This document shows, piece by piece, positions 45,571 through 57,600 of a stretch of DNA of 64,000 nt (positions are counted from its first letter, which is position 1; the number at the start of each line of letters is the position of its first letter). The stretch spans positions 2,232,001 to 2,296,000 of the forward strand of contig OZ020311.1 in NCBI GenBank assembly GCA_963971305.1. Reading direction: 5' to 3'. The translations under genes and the position numbers were made by a program. The notes beneath the pieces were generated by a model, which was given only the letters and a program-made list of their open reading frames with translations, was not told the origin of the DNA and searched no databases. Origin of the DNA: Arcuatula senhousia. Taxonomy: Eukaryota; Mollusca; Bivalvia; Mytilida; Mytilidae.

Positions 45571-47477
45571 TATGGGTCATTCTCAAAAAATGTCCTTATT
45601 ACGTGGCAGTCAAAATATTTCCACGTATAATTGAGTTTAAACAATATCTTTTGTCTTGAGAAAAATATGCACCAAGATTCACTTCTGACATAAACAAATA
45701 AACGCTATCTTTATAAATGACATGACAGCGCAATTTTAAAACTCAAAAATTGACCAAAATCGTCTGTCCTATGAGTAATTTTTTAAGTTAAAAGTCCTTA
45801 AAAGATATGATAATGTGCAAGTAGACTATGGAAATCATGATGGGTTTTTCTTTGGCCATCTATCCGTCTTATCTATAAAATAAAATGGGATAGACATCAT
45901 TGAAAATTTTTTTCTGGCGAATCAAAAAATGTCCCCTCTGAAAATGACTTTGCTGTTACTGGTAGATAGAATTGAAAATAAATTATATGTATATCCTTAT
46001 CAGGCAACAAACAAGGACATAGAAACATCCAAACACATCCATTTATCTAAGTTACAGTTACATTTTTGAGAAAAAATTGCATATCTTCATTACAATGTAA
46101 AGAATGTAAGCTGAATTGGAGGCGTAATTTTTTTCCTTGTCCATAATGTTACCGCGATATCTCAGAGACTATAGAGGTATGTGGCTGTAGCTGCTATGGG
46201 TAAATTTTACATCTTGACCAATCATATCTGAGACCAAAAAGAATGATGGAGACACAATCATTTAATAATTTAAGCAAATAATGTTCCCGTAATTCCCTGA
46301 TGTTACTGTTCCCTGATGTTACTGTTCAAAAGTGTAACAGGACAGACAAATTATAAGTAAAAGATTCTTGAATCCGTCTTCTTTGTATATGGCTTCTGAT
46401 TAAAAGCGCTAAAATTACTATAATCACTGATTTTAGCCATATATAGTGTTATTAATATATTTTCTTTCTCAGAGTTCATGGTTTAAGTATAATATTTCAA
46501 CCTGAGAATCGGTAACACGAGTGACATTTTGACAGTAACAGCTGAGACATTTTTTGTAACATACAAGACATGTTTGTAAAGGTACAACAAATCATCTGGT
46601 TTTGCATTCTGTTAGTTAGAAAGTGGCACAAATACTTTAATACAACAGCTTAAGATATCGAAACGCAATAGTGTCAATACTTTGGGGAAAAAATTCTTGT
46701 AATTGTTGCTAAAATAGTGGTAACATCAGAGACATATAGCCGGTAACATAGTGGACATTCAGTGAAGTTTAACCAGTCATAAAATGCGATATTTAATGAT
46801 AAAGATAGCCCATCTTCATAATTTATTAGATATTGCCCCAAAACATGTTATTTATTGCATTAAACTTAACATTTATTGTCAAGAAGTCTTTATTTATTGC
46901 TATTAGTTGTCCGTGATGTTACGCATTGTCCCTGATGTTACCAGTCTAATTTGCTCAATTGTTGTCTAATAATATAACCCTCTGAACAATGATATTTTGC
47001 AACTGAAACTAGTGAACCTTATTGTTCATCATAATGTCAATGAAGAAGTGAAATGTCATATATTGCATTTGATATGTTAGTTAGTTTTGACCTTTTGCTG
47101 AACTGTTTAAAATCATTGTCTTATGATGCTCTTAAAAACAAATTTTTGAGCTAACCTTTATTTCTGACGCGTGCAAAGTACTTGTTCTGTCCCTATGTGG
47201 CAAGTTATGCATGAATTTTTAAATAAAAGATTAAAGCTTTCTTTCATTGCAACGTTTTTTATGTGGTAACATCAAGGACAGCCAAATGAACCCTGAAGGA
47301 CAAGGACTAAAAAAATTCAAAATATATTCGATTTGATTTTTACTCTTTGCTTGTTTTGTTTACTCAAATGATAGAGGATACCAATAAGTAAATTACAAAC
47401 TTTCTGTGAGCAATTCTAATACAGGTATTCAAGTTTGCCTACCTCGAAATATAGACATTTTTTGAGAATGACCCATA
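45571..47477. mobile_element. 1.9-kb TIR element, TA-flanked, with internal motif
   Basis: Perfect terminal inverted repeats of about 24 bp (TATGGGTCATTCTCAAAAAA and complement at 47454-47477), flanked by TA at 45569-70 and 47478-79. The interior has no long ORF, but a GTAACATCA...GACA motif or its complement recurs near 46143, 46300, 46314, 46510, 46715, 46733, 46915, 46930 and 47265. Probably a non-autonomous DNA transposon. Confidence 0.88.
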
Positions 47478-47479
47478 TA

Positions 47480-47925
47480 AGATCTATTACAGAACATTAA
47501 TTGTGTATTGTATTTTAAATGTTATACGGATTGTCTAAAATAACAGGTGCATATTTATACCCCAACATAAATGCGATATAAATGTGCACTGCATATCGTG
47601 TGTCAATACTCGTTGACGTTTACTTACGCATTGTTGACCTTTGACCTTTGATCAAGTGGGCGGAGCTAAATTACAGATCTTAACAAATGTGTAAGTGTGC
47701 GGAGGAAACAAACAAAATTGCATGCATGATGTGCTATGTAAACGCAGATCGTTCTTTATTTTTAGTGCTTAGATTTAGCTCTGCCTTTTAACGCTTTAGC
47801 GCTTTGCTTAATAAGATTGACAAATAAAGGTGACAACGAAATTTACGAGCAGGATTGGTCAAATTCAAAAGTCATAAGAATAGACAAAACACGCTAGCTT
47901 GATACAGATGAAATGAAAACCACAA
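47480..47925. other. Intergenic, no feature recognised
   Basis: Includes TTGACCTTTGACCTTTGATC near 47633, a short direct repeat; otherwise plain. Confidence 0.5.
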
Positions 47926-47929
47926 GAAT

Positions 47930-48745
47930 GCCAACGTATGATGGTTTGAACCATGGTTGATGGGACAAAATCAAGACAGACAGTAGACAGACAACCAGAC
48001 AACGAATGGTGGTTTGAAGCATGGTTGATGTGACAAAATCAAGACTGACAGGCAGACAGCAAGACAGACAACGAATGGTAGTTTGAAACATGTTTGTTCG
48101 TATAAAATCCAGACAGACATGTACAGACAGGAAGACAACGAATGATGGTTTGAACCATGTTTGATGGCACCAAACCCAGACAGACAAACAAACAGACAGA
48201 CAGACAGACAACGAATGGTGGTTTGAACCAGGTTTGATGGGACCAAACCTAGACAGACCGACAGGCAGACAACAAATGGTGGTTTGAACCATGTTTGATG
48301 GGACCAAACCCAGACAGACAGACAGACAGACAGACAACAAATGGTGGTTTGAACCATGTTTGATGGTACCAAACCCAGACAGACAGACAGACAGACAGAC
48401 AACGAATGGTGGTTTGAACCAGGTTTGATGGGACCAAACCTAGACAGACAGACAGACAACAAATGGTGGTTTGAACTATGTTTGATGGGACCAAACCCAG
48501 ACAGACAGACAGACAGACAGACAACGAATGGTGGTTTGAACCATGTTTGATGGGACCAAACCCAGACAGACAGACAACAAATGGTGGTTTGAATCATGTT
48601 TGATGGGACCAAACCCAGACAGACAGATAGGCAGACAACAAATGATGGTTTGAATCATGTTTGATGGGACCAAACCCAGACAGACAGACAGATAGGCAGA
48701 CAACAAATGATGGTTTGAACCATGTTTGATGGGACCAAGCCCTCT
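47930..48745. repeat. Minisatellite, about 13 units of 55-75 bp with (CAGA)n spacers
   Basis: Each unit is GGTGGTTTGAACCATGTTTG, ATGGGACCAAACCC and a variable AGACAGACAGAC tract, ending AACGAATG or AACAAATG. Length differences come mostly from the CAGA tract. Long open frames on both strands are by-products. The non-CAGA part resembles the family D core (GGTTAAACCAGGTTTTATGG). Confidence 0.92.
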
Positions 48746-48837
48746 CTGATCTTTTAGCACAATACCGTTTTGGAAGCGATGTGATCTCTTAGTAGAACAG
48801 ACATTATAATAAATAAACTATTACTTTATATTTGAAG

Positions 48838-49095
48838 ATTAAAAGGTAACAACAAAACTACACAAGTGGTAGGATCAATCTCATATATCCAAGAAAAATA
48901 GACAAAAAAAGGCAAAGACATGTCAGAGAAATGAAAAATCGCAGTGGCCCTGACTTGGTAAATTTAAAAGACATTGGAGTTGAATTATAACCACATTTTA
49001 ACTACTATTTGCAACAGATAAAATAGTAATGTTTAACAAATTGACTTTCAACAATAAAAGCTTAGCACCATTAAACCTGATTTAACCGCCCTGCA
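48838..49095. repeat. Family D fragments
   Basis: AAGGTAACAACAAAACTACA, GTAGGATCAATCTCATATAT and GTGGCCCTGACTTGGTA, then ACCATTAAACCTGATTTAAC near 49067. Just downstream of the minisatellite. Confidence 0.7.
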
Positions 49096-49438
49096 CGATG
49101 TCCGGTCAATTAATTGTGGCTTCTCTTTCCGTTGAATGAAATTGACAGAAAAGAACTGCTAAGAAAACGGGTTTATGGATTTAAGGAGGTACAAACATAT
49201 GTATGCAATTTTTTTTACAAAAAAAACCCCGCCTGTTTCATGTTTAAAATATAATAATAAAGATATGAATTAGTCATGTTAGTTGAACAGACATATTAAT
49301 TGAATAAAAACAAAATTACAATAAAACAAATAACGAGAAATGAGTTAAATTGTCAGTTTCATACAAAAAAAAATGCATTGAAATTGGTGTAAAATTGGTT
49401 TATCATTTGCATTGTTTTTGAAAACAAGTAAAATATGT
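49096..49438. other. 3' flank of the RS-rich gene
   Basis: AT-rich; probably the 3' UTR of the minus-strand gene, but no canonical signal was identified on that strand. Confidence 0.45.
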
Positions 49439-51697
49439 TTATGATTTTAAAAACTCGTCCATCTCGGCCTGGAATTCAGCATTAAAAACCTTCTTAATCA
49501 AAGTCTCATCTGTCAAAGGTGGAGATCTCGGCGAGGGTTTTCCGAGCGCCATATTTATATTGTAATTCGAAATTTCATTTAGATGTTTTAACGCCCTCCT
49601 TTTTTCTGCTGTTGATGCCCTATTGTTAGAAATTCTTGAGCAGTTGCCATCACTTGTAGAAGGTGTTTGCCCGACGGATGAGCTACTTTCACCATCAGGG
49701 GTCAGACGTGATCTCTGCCGAGATTGTAAGTCAGTAATGTTTATTTCAGGGCCTGTATTTATTTGATCTTCACTCACATAACGAGGACTCCTTTGTCTAA
49801 CAGGACTTCTTCTAGACTGGTTTTTAACCGGATGCGTTGTCTCATTCACGGTCGATTTATTTTCTACATTTTCAACCCTGTTTATAAAACGATTTGATCG
49901 CTGGTCGTGTCTATAATGGTTTGTATGCTGGTTATAGAATTTTTGTTGAATTGGTTGTCTATACTCATCATACATTGGTTCTTGTCCGTACACAACGTCA
50001 TTTGAATTTTCATAATACACTTTAGTTTCCGGTTCCGGAGCTCTTGCCATGCGCACAACCCTTCTGTCAGTATGTACTACACCTGGGTTTGCATTGCTAT
50101 TTTGAATGTTATTTTGATTTGCTGGAACTAAATAAAAAAGAGTTTCTTCCGATTGGTTAGAAGGTCTTTGTTCGACTTGCTGTATGACCCTTGGAGGAAG
50201 TGACCTTACGTTTTCTATAGGTTCAAAAGCACGTGGAATATTCAGTCGGTTATTTGCAGGAATAAGAATATCACGTGCTTCGTCATAAACGACAACTCTG
50301 TTCACATTGCCCCTTACGTTGTTTGATTCAATATCAGATGAGTATTCTCGAAATTTGTTTCGATGCTTTCCGTGAATTGGTTTTGCATGTTGAGACTTAG
50401 ATCGGAGAACAATCGTTCGATTCGAATGGTGATCCTCAATATCGGATGAGGAATCATCACTTCCATCGTTAACGACAATTATATTAACCTTCTTCTCGTT
50501 CTCTAGACGTTGCATTTCTTTTCGTTTGTGTCTTTTGTTGTTTGATTTTAAATACCTGATTTCTGAACGATCCAGTAACACTTTTTCTTTTTTAGGAGAT
50601 ATATGTTTTGTTGGACTGTCTTCATAGTCAGAGTCACTCGAATCGTCGTCAAAATAATTGTGTTTATGATTTGATTTTGACCGCTGATCCCTTGTTCGAC
50701 GGTTTTCCTTCCCGAATGACTCATCGTGTCTTTTGTGATTTCGCTTTTCACTCCTTGTATATTTTCCACTTGAATGTGAGTCCAGACTGCAACTTCGTAC
50801 GCCTCGATGCCTCTCTGACTTTTCTCGTTTGTATCTGTCTTTACTAAGTTCTCGAGATCTGTGTTTTTCCTTTCTTGAATGTCGTTCAGAAGACTGACCT
50901 CGATTTCGTGTATTCTTTCTATCACGTGATCTACTACGACGATTTCGTTTGACATCACGTGATTCGCTTCTTTCCCGGCTATGTCTTCTGTGCTTTCTTT
51001 CTCGTGACTCACTGTGTCGTTTCTTGTCATTGTCATAAGAACTATGTCGTCGTTCTCGAGAACTTTGACTTTTCTTTCTATCATAAGAACTACTTCGACG
51101 TCGATCTTTTCTATCACGTGACATACTTCGACGCCGGTCCTTTCTATCACGTGAAATACTTCGACGTCGGTCCTTTCTATCTCGTGAATTACTTCGACGT
51201 CGGTCCTTTCTATCACGTGAACGACTCTGGCGGTTTCTTTCATGCTCACGAGATTTGCTTCTGTGACGTTCCCGTTCACGTGATCTACTTCGTCGTCTGC
51301 TGTCTGATTTTACCTTATCGTGTGATCTACTTCTTCGTCGGTTGCGTTCATCTTTAGATCGCGGTCTTTTTTCGTGTGCACTCTTATCGCGATAGTGATT
51401 TCGTCGGGATTCACGTCTTTCGTGAGATCTGTCCCGTTCTTTTTTATCGTCCCTATCTTGATACTTATTCAGGTCATTATTAATCTGATCATCTTGTCTT
51501 TTGTCGTAATTATTGGTTTTCGTCGGATATTCATACTGTTCACGGTGACCATGGTTGCCTCCCGTTATACTGTTACTGTCCGAAATAGGAGGCAATGTAA
51601 CCCCGTGATTTTTCGTAGAACGATACTGGTTGTTATCTGGTGGACGATTGGACGGAACTGGCGGAAGTACGTGTCTGCTGTTCTGATAAGGCATTGG
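49439..51697 (-). CDS. RS-rich gene exon 3 (752 codons and stop)
   Basis: Phase 0 from acceptor TTCTTTGCAG: PMPYQNSRHVLPPVPSNRPP to DEFLKS and TAA. Holds the RS region, the 33-bp period repeat (51100-51215) and the conserved-looking C terminus. The open plus-strand and second minus-strand frames over it come from the repeat composition. Confidence 0.93.
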   Translation of the reverse strand, partial: PMPYQNSRHVLPPVPSNRPPDNNQYRSTKNHGVTLPPISDSNSITGGNHGHREQYEYPTKTNNYDKRQDDQINNDLNKYQDRDDKKERDRSHERRESRRNHYRDKSAHEKRPRSKDERNRRRSRSHDKVKSDSRRRSRSRERERHRSKSREHERNRQSRSRDRKDRRRSNSRDRKDRRRSISRDRKDRRRSMSRDRKDRRRSSSYDRKKSQSSRERRHSSYDNDKKRHSESRERKHRRHSRERSESRDVKRNRRSRSRDRKNTRNRGQSSERHSRKEKHRSRELSKDRYKREKSERHRGVRSCSLDSHSSGKYTRSEKRNHKRHDESFGKENRRTRDQRSKSNHKHNYFDDDSSDSDYEDSPTKHISPKKEKVLLDRSEIRYLKSNNKRHKRKEMQRLENEKKVNIIVVNDGSDDSSSDIEDHHSNRTIVLRSKSQHAKPIHGKHRNKFREYSSDIESNNVRGNVNRVVVYDEARDILIPANNRLNIPRAFEPIENVRSLPPRVIQQVEQRPSNQSEETLFYLVPANQNNIQNSNANPGVVHTDRRVVRMARAPEPETKVYYENSNDVVYGQEPMYDEYRQPIQQKFYNQHTNHYRHDQRSNRFINRVENVENKSTVNETTHPVKNQSRRSPVRQRSPRYVSEDQINTGPEINITDLQSRQRSRLTPDGESSSSVGQTPSTSDGNCSRISNNRASTAEKRRALKHLNEISNYNINMALGKPSPRSPPLTDETLIKKVFNAEFQAEMDEFLKS

Positions 51698-54600
51698 CTG
51701 CAAAGAAGAGGAATGATCGTTAATTGCCTTAATTGAGCTTATAGAACAGTGTCATATATACTAGTATATAAAGTTTTCATGAAAAGAGAATTACATTGGT
51801 TTCTTATACTGTTCAACCAGTCAACCAAGAACCAATCAGTCATACAGCTCTCATTAAACCAGTCAAGCAATAACCAATCAGTCATAGAGCTCTCATTCAA
51901 CCAGTCAACCAAGAACCAATCAGTTATATAGCTTTCATTTACGGCGTAAATACAAATATGAAAAGGCCATGATCTCCCCCTTTCAATTTCGAAATTTTTA
52001 AAACCAGACATAGGTTGATCTTAGTCAAATATTCGTTTTCCTGTTCGGTATTTTTGGTTTGATTGATATACGGTATGCTCTTAATAATCTGGATGTTATG
52101 TTTGGCTTTTTTTATATTTCTGTAGAGCGCATCTGATGAGTCTTGCATGGATTAAACGCGCGTCAGACGTAGCAAAATTTAATGTCTGGAACTTTGTGGA
52201 AATTTTTATTCCTAACCCTTCCTATATCCGAGAATATTCTTTATCGTGATTTTTTGGTCTCCAGGCGGGAATATTTCAGTTTGGAAATAAATCAATGTAT
52301 GTCGCTACGTGATATTAAACATATCAATACCCATTATGTAATCAAACTAATAAAATTAAAACAATTACGGGGAATTACGTAATAGTTATTTTTATATGCG
52401 ATTCATTAATGTCAATGGAACTTCATTGGACGAGGTAATTAAGACCCTGTAGTGATGGTAATTTGAGATATAACGATAATATTTTTTCATCATATGGTAT
52501 CATTAAGATCCAACCATGCAATCAGATCAATTAGTGAATAGATCTTTTCAGATGCTTTTAAAAAGAACAGTCAGACTGTGTTTGACTATTATCTACTGAA
52601 GTTTACTCGAGTTTTGCATCGGATGTTAAAGATTGTCAAAGAAGCTCTATGATGGCAGTAAAACACAACAAGAAAAACTTTAAGTCAGTTGACTCATTTA
52701 TAGAAAGAACACACAATACTAGAAACCAAGCAGGAATCGGTGATGCAAACTCACATTGAAACGCAAGTGAATTCAAGTAAACCGGGAAATGTGAGCATCC
52801 CTCTTTTTTATAACGCATCTGCCAAGTTACCAACAATCAATTTAGTGTAGATCAATCTGGAAAAAGTATACACTACACAACCTACTTGAACAAACGGCAA
52901 ATTTAAGAAAAACATCCACATTGGAAGACAATAGTCTTCAACATGACAAGCGGTCGCTGCTCGCCGTCTTGAAGTGACTCGAGACAAAAATACAAGACTT
53001 TTGAATGCCCATGTGGGACCAATCTCACACCATAGACTTTGAATGCCCATGTGGGATCAATTTCCAACCATAGACTTTTGAATGGCCATGTGGGGTAAAT
53101 TTCTCACCAAAGACTTTTAAATGCCCTTGTGGGACTTTTTAGGATCTTTGACGCAGATAATGTAACGGAATATCAGACTGAAATAGCTCATGACAGTCAT
53201 AAAAGATACACAGACAAAGCCAATAGTTATAAATGTCAGTAATGAAAATTCCCAAACTCAAAACATGGTTCATACATTTTAAACCCTTCAAAGTCTCACA
53301 TATTCGAAGTCCTCTTTACTTAAACATTTTCAACTTTCTGTATAAGATTCTTTTATCGATAAAACATGCTTTTTGTGCGTTTTAAGTTCTCAATGTATAA
53401 AAAACTAAACGTTACTAAAAGGTCAATAGTCAGATTTTGTCCAAGAACTAGTTGTTTAACCCTAATTTGATTTCAGATCCAACCAGGTGGCCAAACATTG
53501 AAACAAATAAACTTAAAATTATATTGAAAAAAAAAGGAATTATTCTCTAGTAATGTCAACGAGTGGTCAGCAATTATCTTGAGTCCAAATTAAACCTATT
53601 GTTCTACCAGACAGTTACCTTGGTATGTTTAGTTTCGTTCCCTTGTGGTTGAGCTGGACCTTTGCTGGTGTTGCTAGGATACTGCTGTGGTTGCGTTCTG
53701 TATCCGGCGTTGTTTGGGTTGACAGTCGGAAGAGGTGTCGGCGATTTCACATCGTTCTTCGTCAAGTGAGAAATATCAACACTGTCCAAATCACTTCCTG
53801 TCTTGTTTGATTTTCCAGATCTCGCCGAATAATTGGTACTCTTCAATAAAGAGATAAAATGTTTATAAAATAATGGCGGTGTTTATTTTATGGACAACAA
53901 TCGAATGTTCCAGACTACAAGTATTGAATTTTTACAGTCAAACTCTTTTGATGCTGAAATGTTGTTTAATGAATGGAAATTATTTCTATGGCAATTAAAA
54001 GAAGTATTGATTAGCAACAATTAGTATTCAAATTCAAATTAGCTTTTCATTCGTGTATTTGATTTTATTTTATAAAGTTGGATCGATAACTCATAAAATC
54101 GTTGATACAAGATGTATGGCTCCCATACATGTTTCACTTTTGAAAGCTTTTCCAAAGTTTAATTTGAAAATGAACGATAACTGATGACACACATTTTAGG
54201 GGATTGAAAATGAAATTTTAAAGTTCATTAATTTCTATTAGTAATAAAAACGCAATTAAAAATATATCAAATTTCAATATCAAATAATATAAAACAATTT
54301 CAAATTCAAACAATTAATTTTTAAAAGTGCATGTATGTAATTCCATCTCTAGGTTAATCATACTTAGTATATCAAGTTAAAAGTACTTCTATTCAAAGCC
54401 GGGATTTACAAAAACAAAACGGAACACTCACACTAAACTAGAAAATATGCATTTGAGCCACAGATTGCCCTCCCAACATGTATTTCCTAGGAAAGTTGTT
54501 TTTGCTTAAAATAATAGGTCGAAATGACCTAATTTCCAGTGGGTGGTGCAGTATTACCCAAGACATATCTAGTGGTGAATTGATCCGCAACATGAGATAT

Positions 54601-57600
54601 GGACCGTAACCAAGAACTTAACCGAAGTCATTAATGCGTAAGATATAGGTCCCAGTGACCTTATTTCTAGTGGGTGGTGTCATGTTACCAAAACACATCT
54701 AGTGGTGAAATATCATTGACCCCAAAACCTAGTATCCAAGCAAAAACTTAACTAAAGTCGTTCATGTTTAAAATAAAGGTCACTATGGCCTAATTTCTAC
54801 CGAAGACACATATCTTGGTGAAATATCATTAATTCTAACATCTACTACTATATATAGTATCCGAGTAAAAGACCTTAACTAAGAACTTAACCAAAGTGTT
54901 ACGGACTCACAGATATTCAGATTCAGAGAATCTCACAGATATTCAGATTCAGAGAATCTAAAGTTCATTTGTGTTAAAAGGTTTCGCGTAGAGTCATTGT
55001 CTGCAGTCTGTTTTAGACATTAAATTCATCCACAGCTTTCATATTCAGTTGTTTTGTGTTTCCATGTTTTACGTGTTGTCTGTTTTTGTCCCGTTCTTGT
55101 TTGTGTTTACTGGTTTAGTCTCTGCCCTTTCGGACTTTTGACATTCGGATACCCCATTGGTACCTCTGCTTCTTTCGGTCTCGGTATAAAAAGTGCGATA
55201 TAGTTAAAATTGTTCAACACACATTTAACTATTCAAGACACATTAGAGGCGCTGTACCAGAAAGGCATAAAGACTATTTCATCTTTTTTGGTTGCTATAA
55301 TTTTTTTTATTGAAACATTTCACTAGATTTTTAATTTTGGAATTTGCAAATAATGCTACAAGGAATCAATATAGAATGAAACATTGGTTTCTTATTTTTT
55401 GTAACTGATTAGCAGCTGTCATCCATGGAAATCACGAAAATTTGGTCCCCCCAAAAAAAAATGAAACAACAATAAAACAAATTTATGAAAACAAATATTG
55501 TACAAAGAAAAAAAAAACGATCCATCGGAGCATATAACTGTCTTCAAGAAGATAAACAAACATAAACTGATATTAATGCATTCACATGGCAAGACAAGAG
55601 AACAAATACCAAGGCAACGAATTCCCATATACTTCTTTGGGGGCCCTGATATGGGTATGCATCACGGTTCACGGAAAATAGATTTCAGATAAATTTTCGG
55701 AAAATAGAAATCCTAAATCACAGATCAAGATTCACTGAAAATCTCCTCTCTGGGAATCAAAATCCACGGAAAATTAAAAATGAACCAATCATGCATTATG
55801 GAAACACTCCCTCTTTTGTATTCGGTCAATAAATACATTAACCCCGTGTTTTATCTATAATGTCAATGAACTTTTTCTTTGGGGTGAAGGACAAGTGTCA
55901 TACTGTCATGTTCAAAGACGAAATGATAACCTTTCTTTTTTTTTTTTTTTAAAAGTAGGTCATCATCTCGTCATTCAATTTGCTGACAATTCATTTTTTT
56001 TCCAAGTAGAACAAGGACACCTTGATAACAGAAATAATACCAATTCAGCCATTTCAATTGTCGTCTGCCACAATGCAGAGATCTTAACATGTAAAGAAAT
56101 CTCTGAAAACCTAAGAATATTCCTCGGATTTTATGACCTGACATAATAGTTCTCCCCAGACTGGTTAATAAAGCTGAAATCTATTCCATGCGGTTTCTCA
56201 GTGTGAGGCATCAATACGGGCTTTATGTTCGCGACTCACTAAGCTATGGTTCCTCGGCGTAACTCATGAATTATGCAGAAATTCAATGACTTGGAAATGC
56301 ATACTGGCTTTTCACACAAAAACCGAACATAGAATTAGTTTTTTCTGCTTCGTGAAAGCTTAAACACTTTGACGTATTGTAAACCAACCACTGTGAATTG
56401 ATTTTGAATATATCAAAATCGTTTTTCATTGAGGAAAATAAAAGAATAATACTAAATTTCAATACTTTGGCTTGTTTTTTTCACGAGAAAAAAAATGGCT
56501 ATAAATAAAGAAGTGTCAGTGAATCTTTAAATTATTTTTCGCCAAGCTGAAGGTTCCTTTATCAGTACTTTGCTTGAGCCGACGAAAAAACTTATTTTTA
56601 AGAATATATGTCTTTGCATTCGGCATCAAAGTGGCTACAAATAAAACGCTTAATATAGTTTTGCTGCATATGCCTTACATTTGAATGATTGCTCTTTTCT
56701 TTTCATGTTTGTTGTTCGTTGTCCGTTAAACTATCGTTCCTTGGACATTACATGCATTGGAGTGTTCTGTATACTATTTTAGGCAAAAACAACCGTTTGT
56801 CTGTTGAGGGTTTACCTATTTACCCCATTTTGTCTGCCAACCCTTCTCAATTTTATTGAATATTTTAAACTTAAACAAAATATCGATAAAAATGTAATTT
56901 TAAACACCCCTCCTTAGAGCTCTATGTAAATAAAAATGATATTGCCTACTTACGCATCCCCTTTTTTCATACGATTTAACCCAAAACAAACATATGTTTT
57001 GTTTTGACTTTATCTTAGAATATTTTCAAAAAGTGACCATAGACCTGCAGTGATGGCGATAACCAGTTAAAGTGCACATAACATTTGCAAAACGCTAGGA
57101 GATGTAAGCTAAAGTACTCGATCAAAATTTAAAACAGACAAAACTGAGAGTAAAGAGAATCAGAAATTTTAATTGCTTGAAGCGTGCACATCATAACTAT
57201 TGCAATAACGGCTTGCACTTTTAATAAATGTATTTTTGATAGCTAAATTGTTCTTTACATCTTTGGAACCACTCTCTGCAAGAACTAACGTTTAACATAG
57301 ATTTGTCATGAAAATGCCTGCTCCATTGAAACTATTAAAATATTGTTCATTTGTTAGATTATTAAGAAGTCATTCAATAACATCAAGTGACTAATACGTT
57401 TGAACTAAAAACCAAAACCGACAAATGAAAAGCGATGGAAAAAAAGCTCATTGAAATTCTTATTTAACAAGGTTTGGTAATGATTTCTGAGACATTAGAA
57501 TTAGGATACAATGGGTTCGTTCACCGACCGTAATAGTATTAACCTAGTTAGAAGTGTATGAGAAAGTTTATGAATGGTGGGATGGTTGTTTTGACACGTT

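Noticed and set aside
47971..48612. 213-residue minus-strand open frame (CLSVCLSVWV type)
   Set aside because: It is a translation of the CAGA/TTTGATGGGACC minisatellite; several frames are open on both strands and the unit length is variable and not codon-based.
47930..48745. Possible CRISPR-like repeat array
   Set aside because: No unique spacers; the 'spacer' is the CAGA simple repeat, and the context is eukaryotic.
50548..51279. 243-residue second minus-strand frame and the plus-strand frame 50959-51357
   Set aside because: Both overlap the RS coding exon; they stay open because of the 33-bp repeat and Arg-rich codons.
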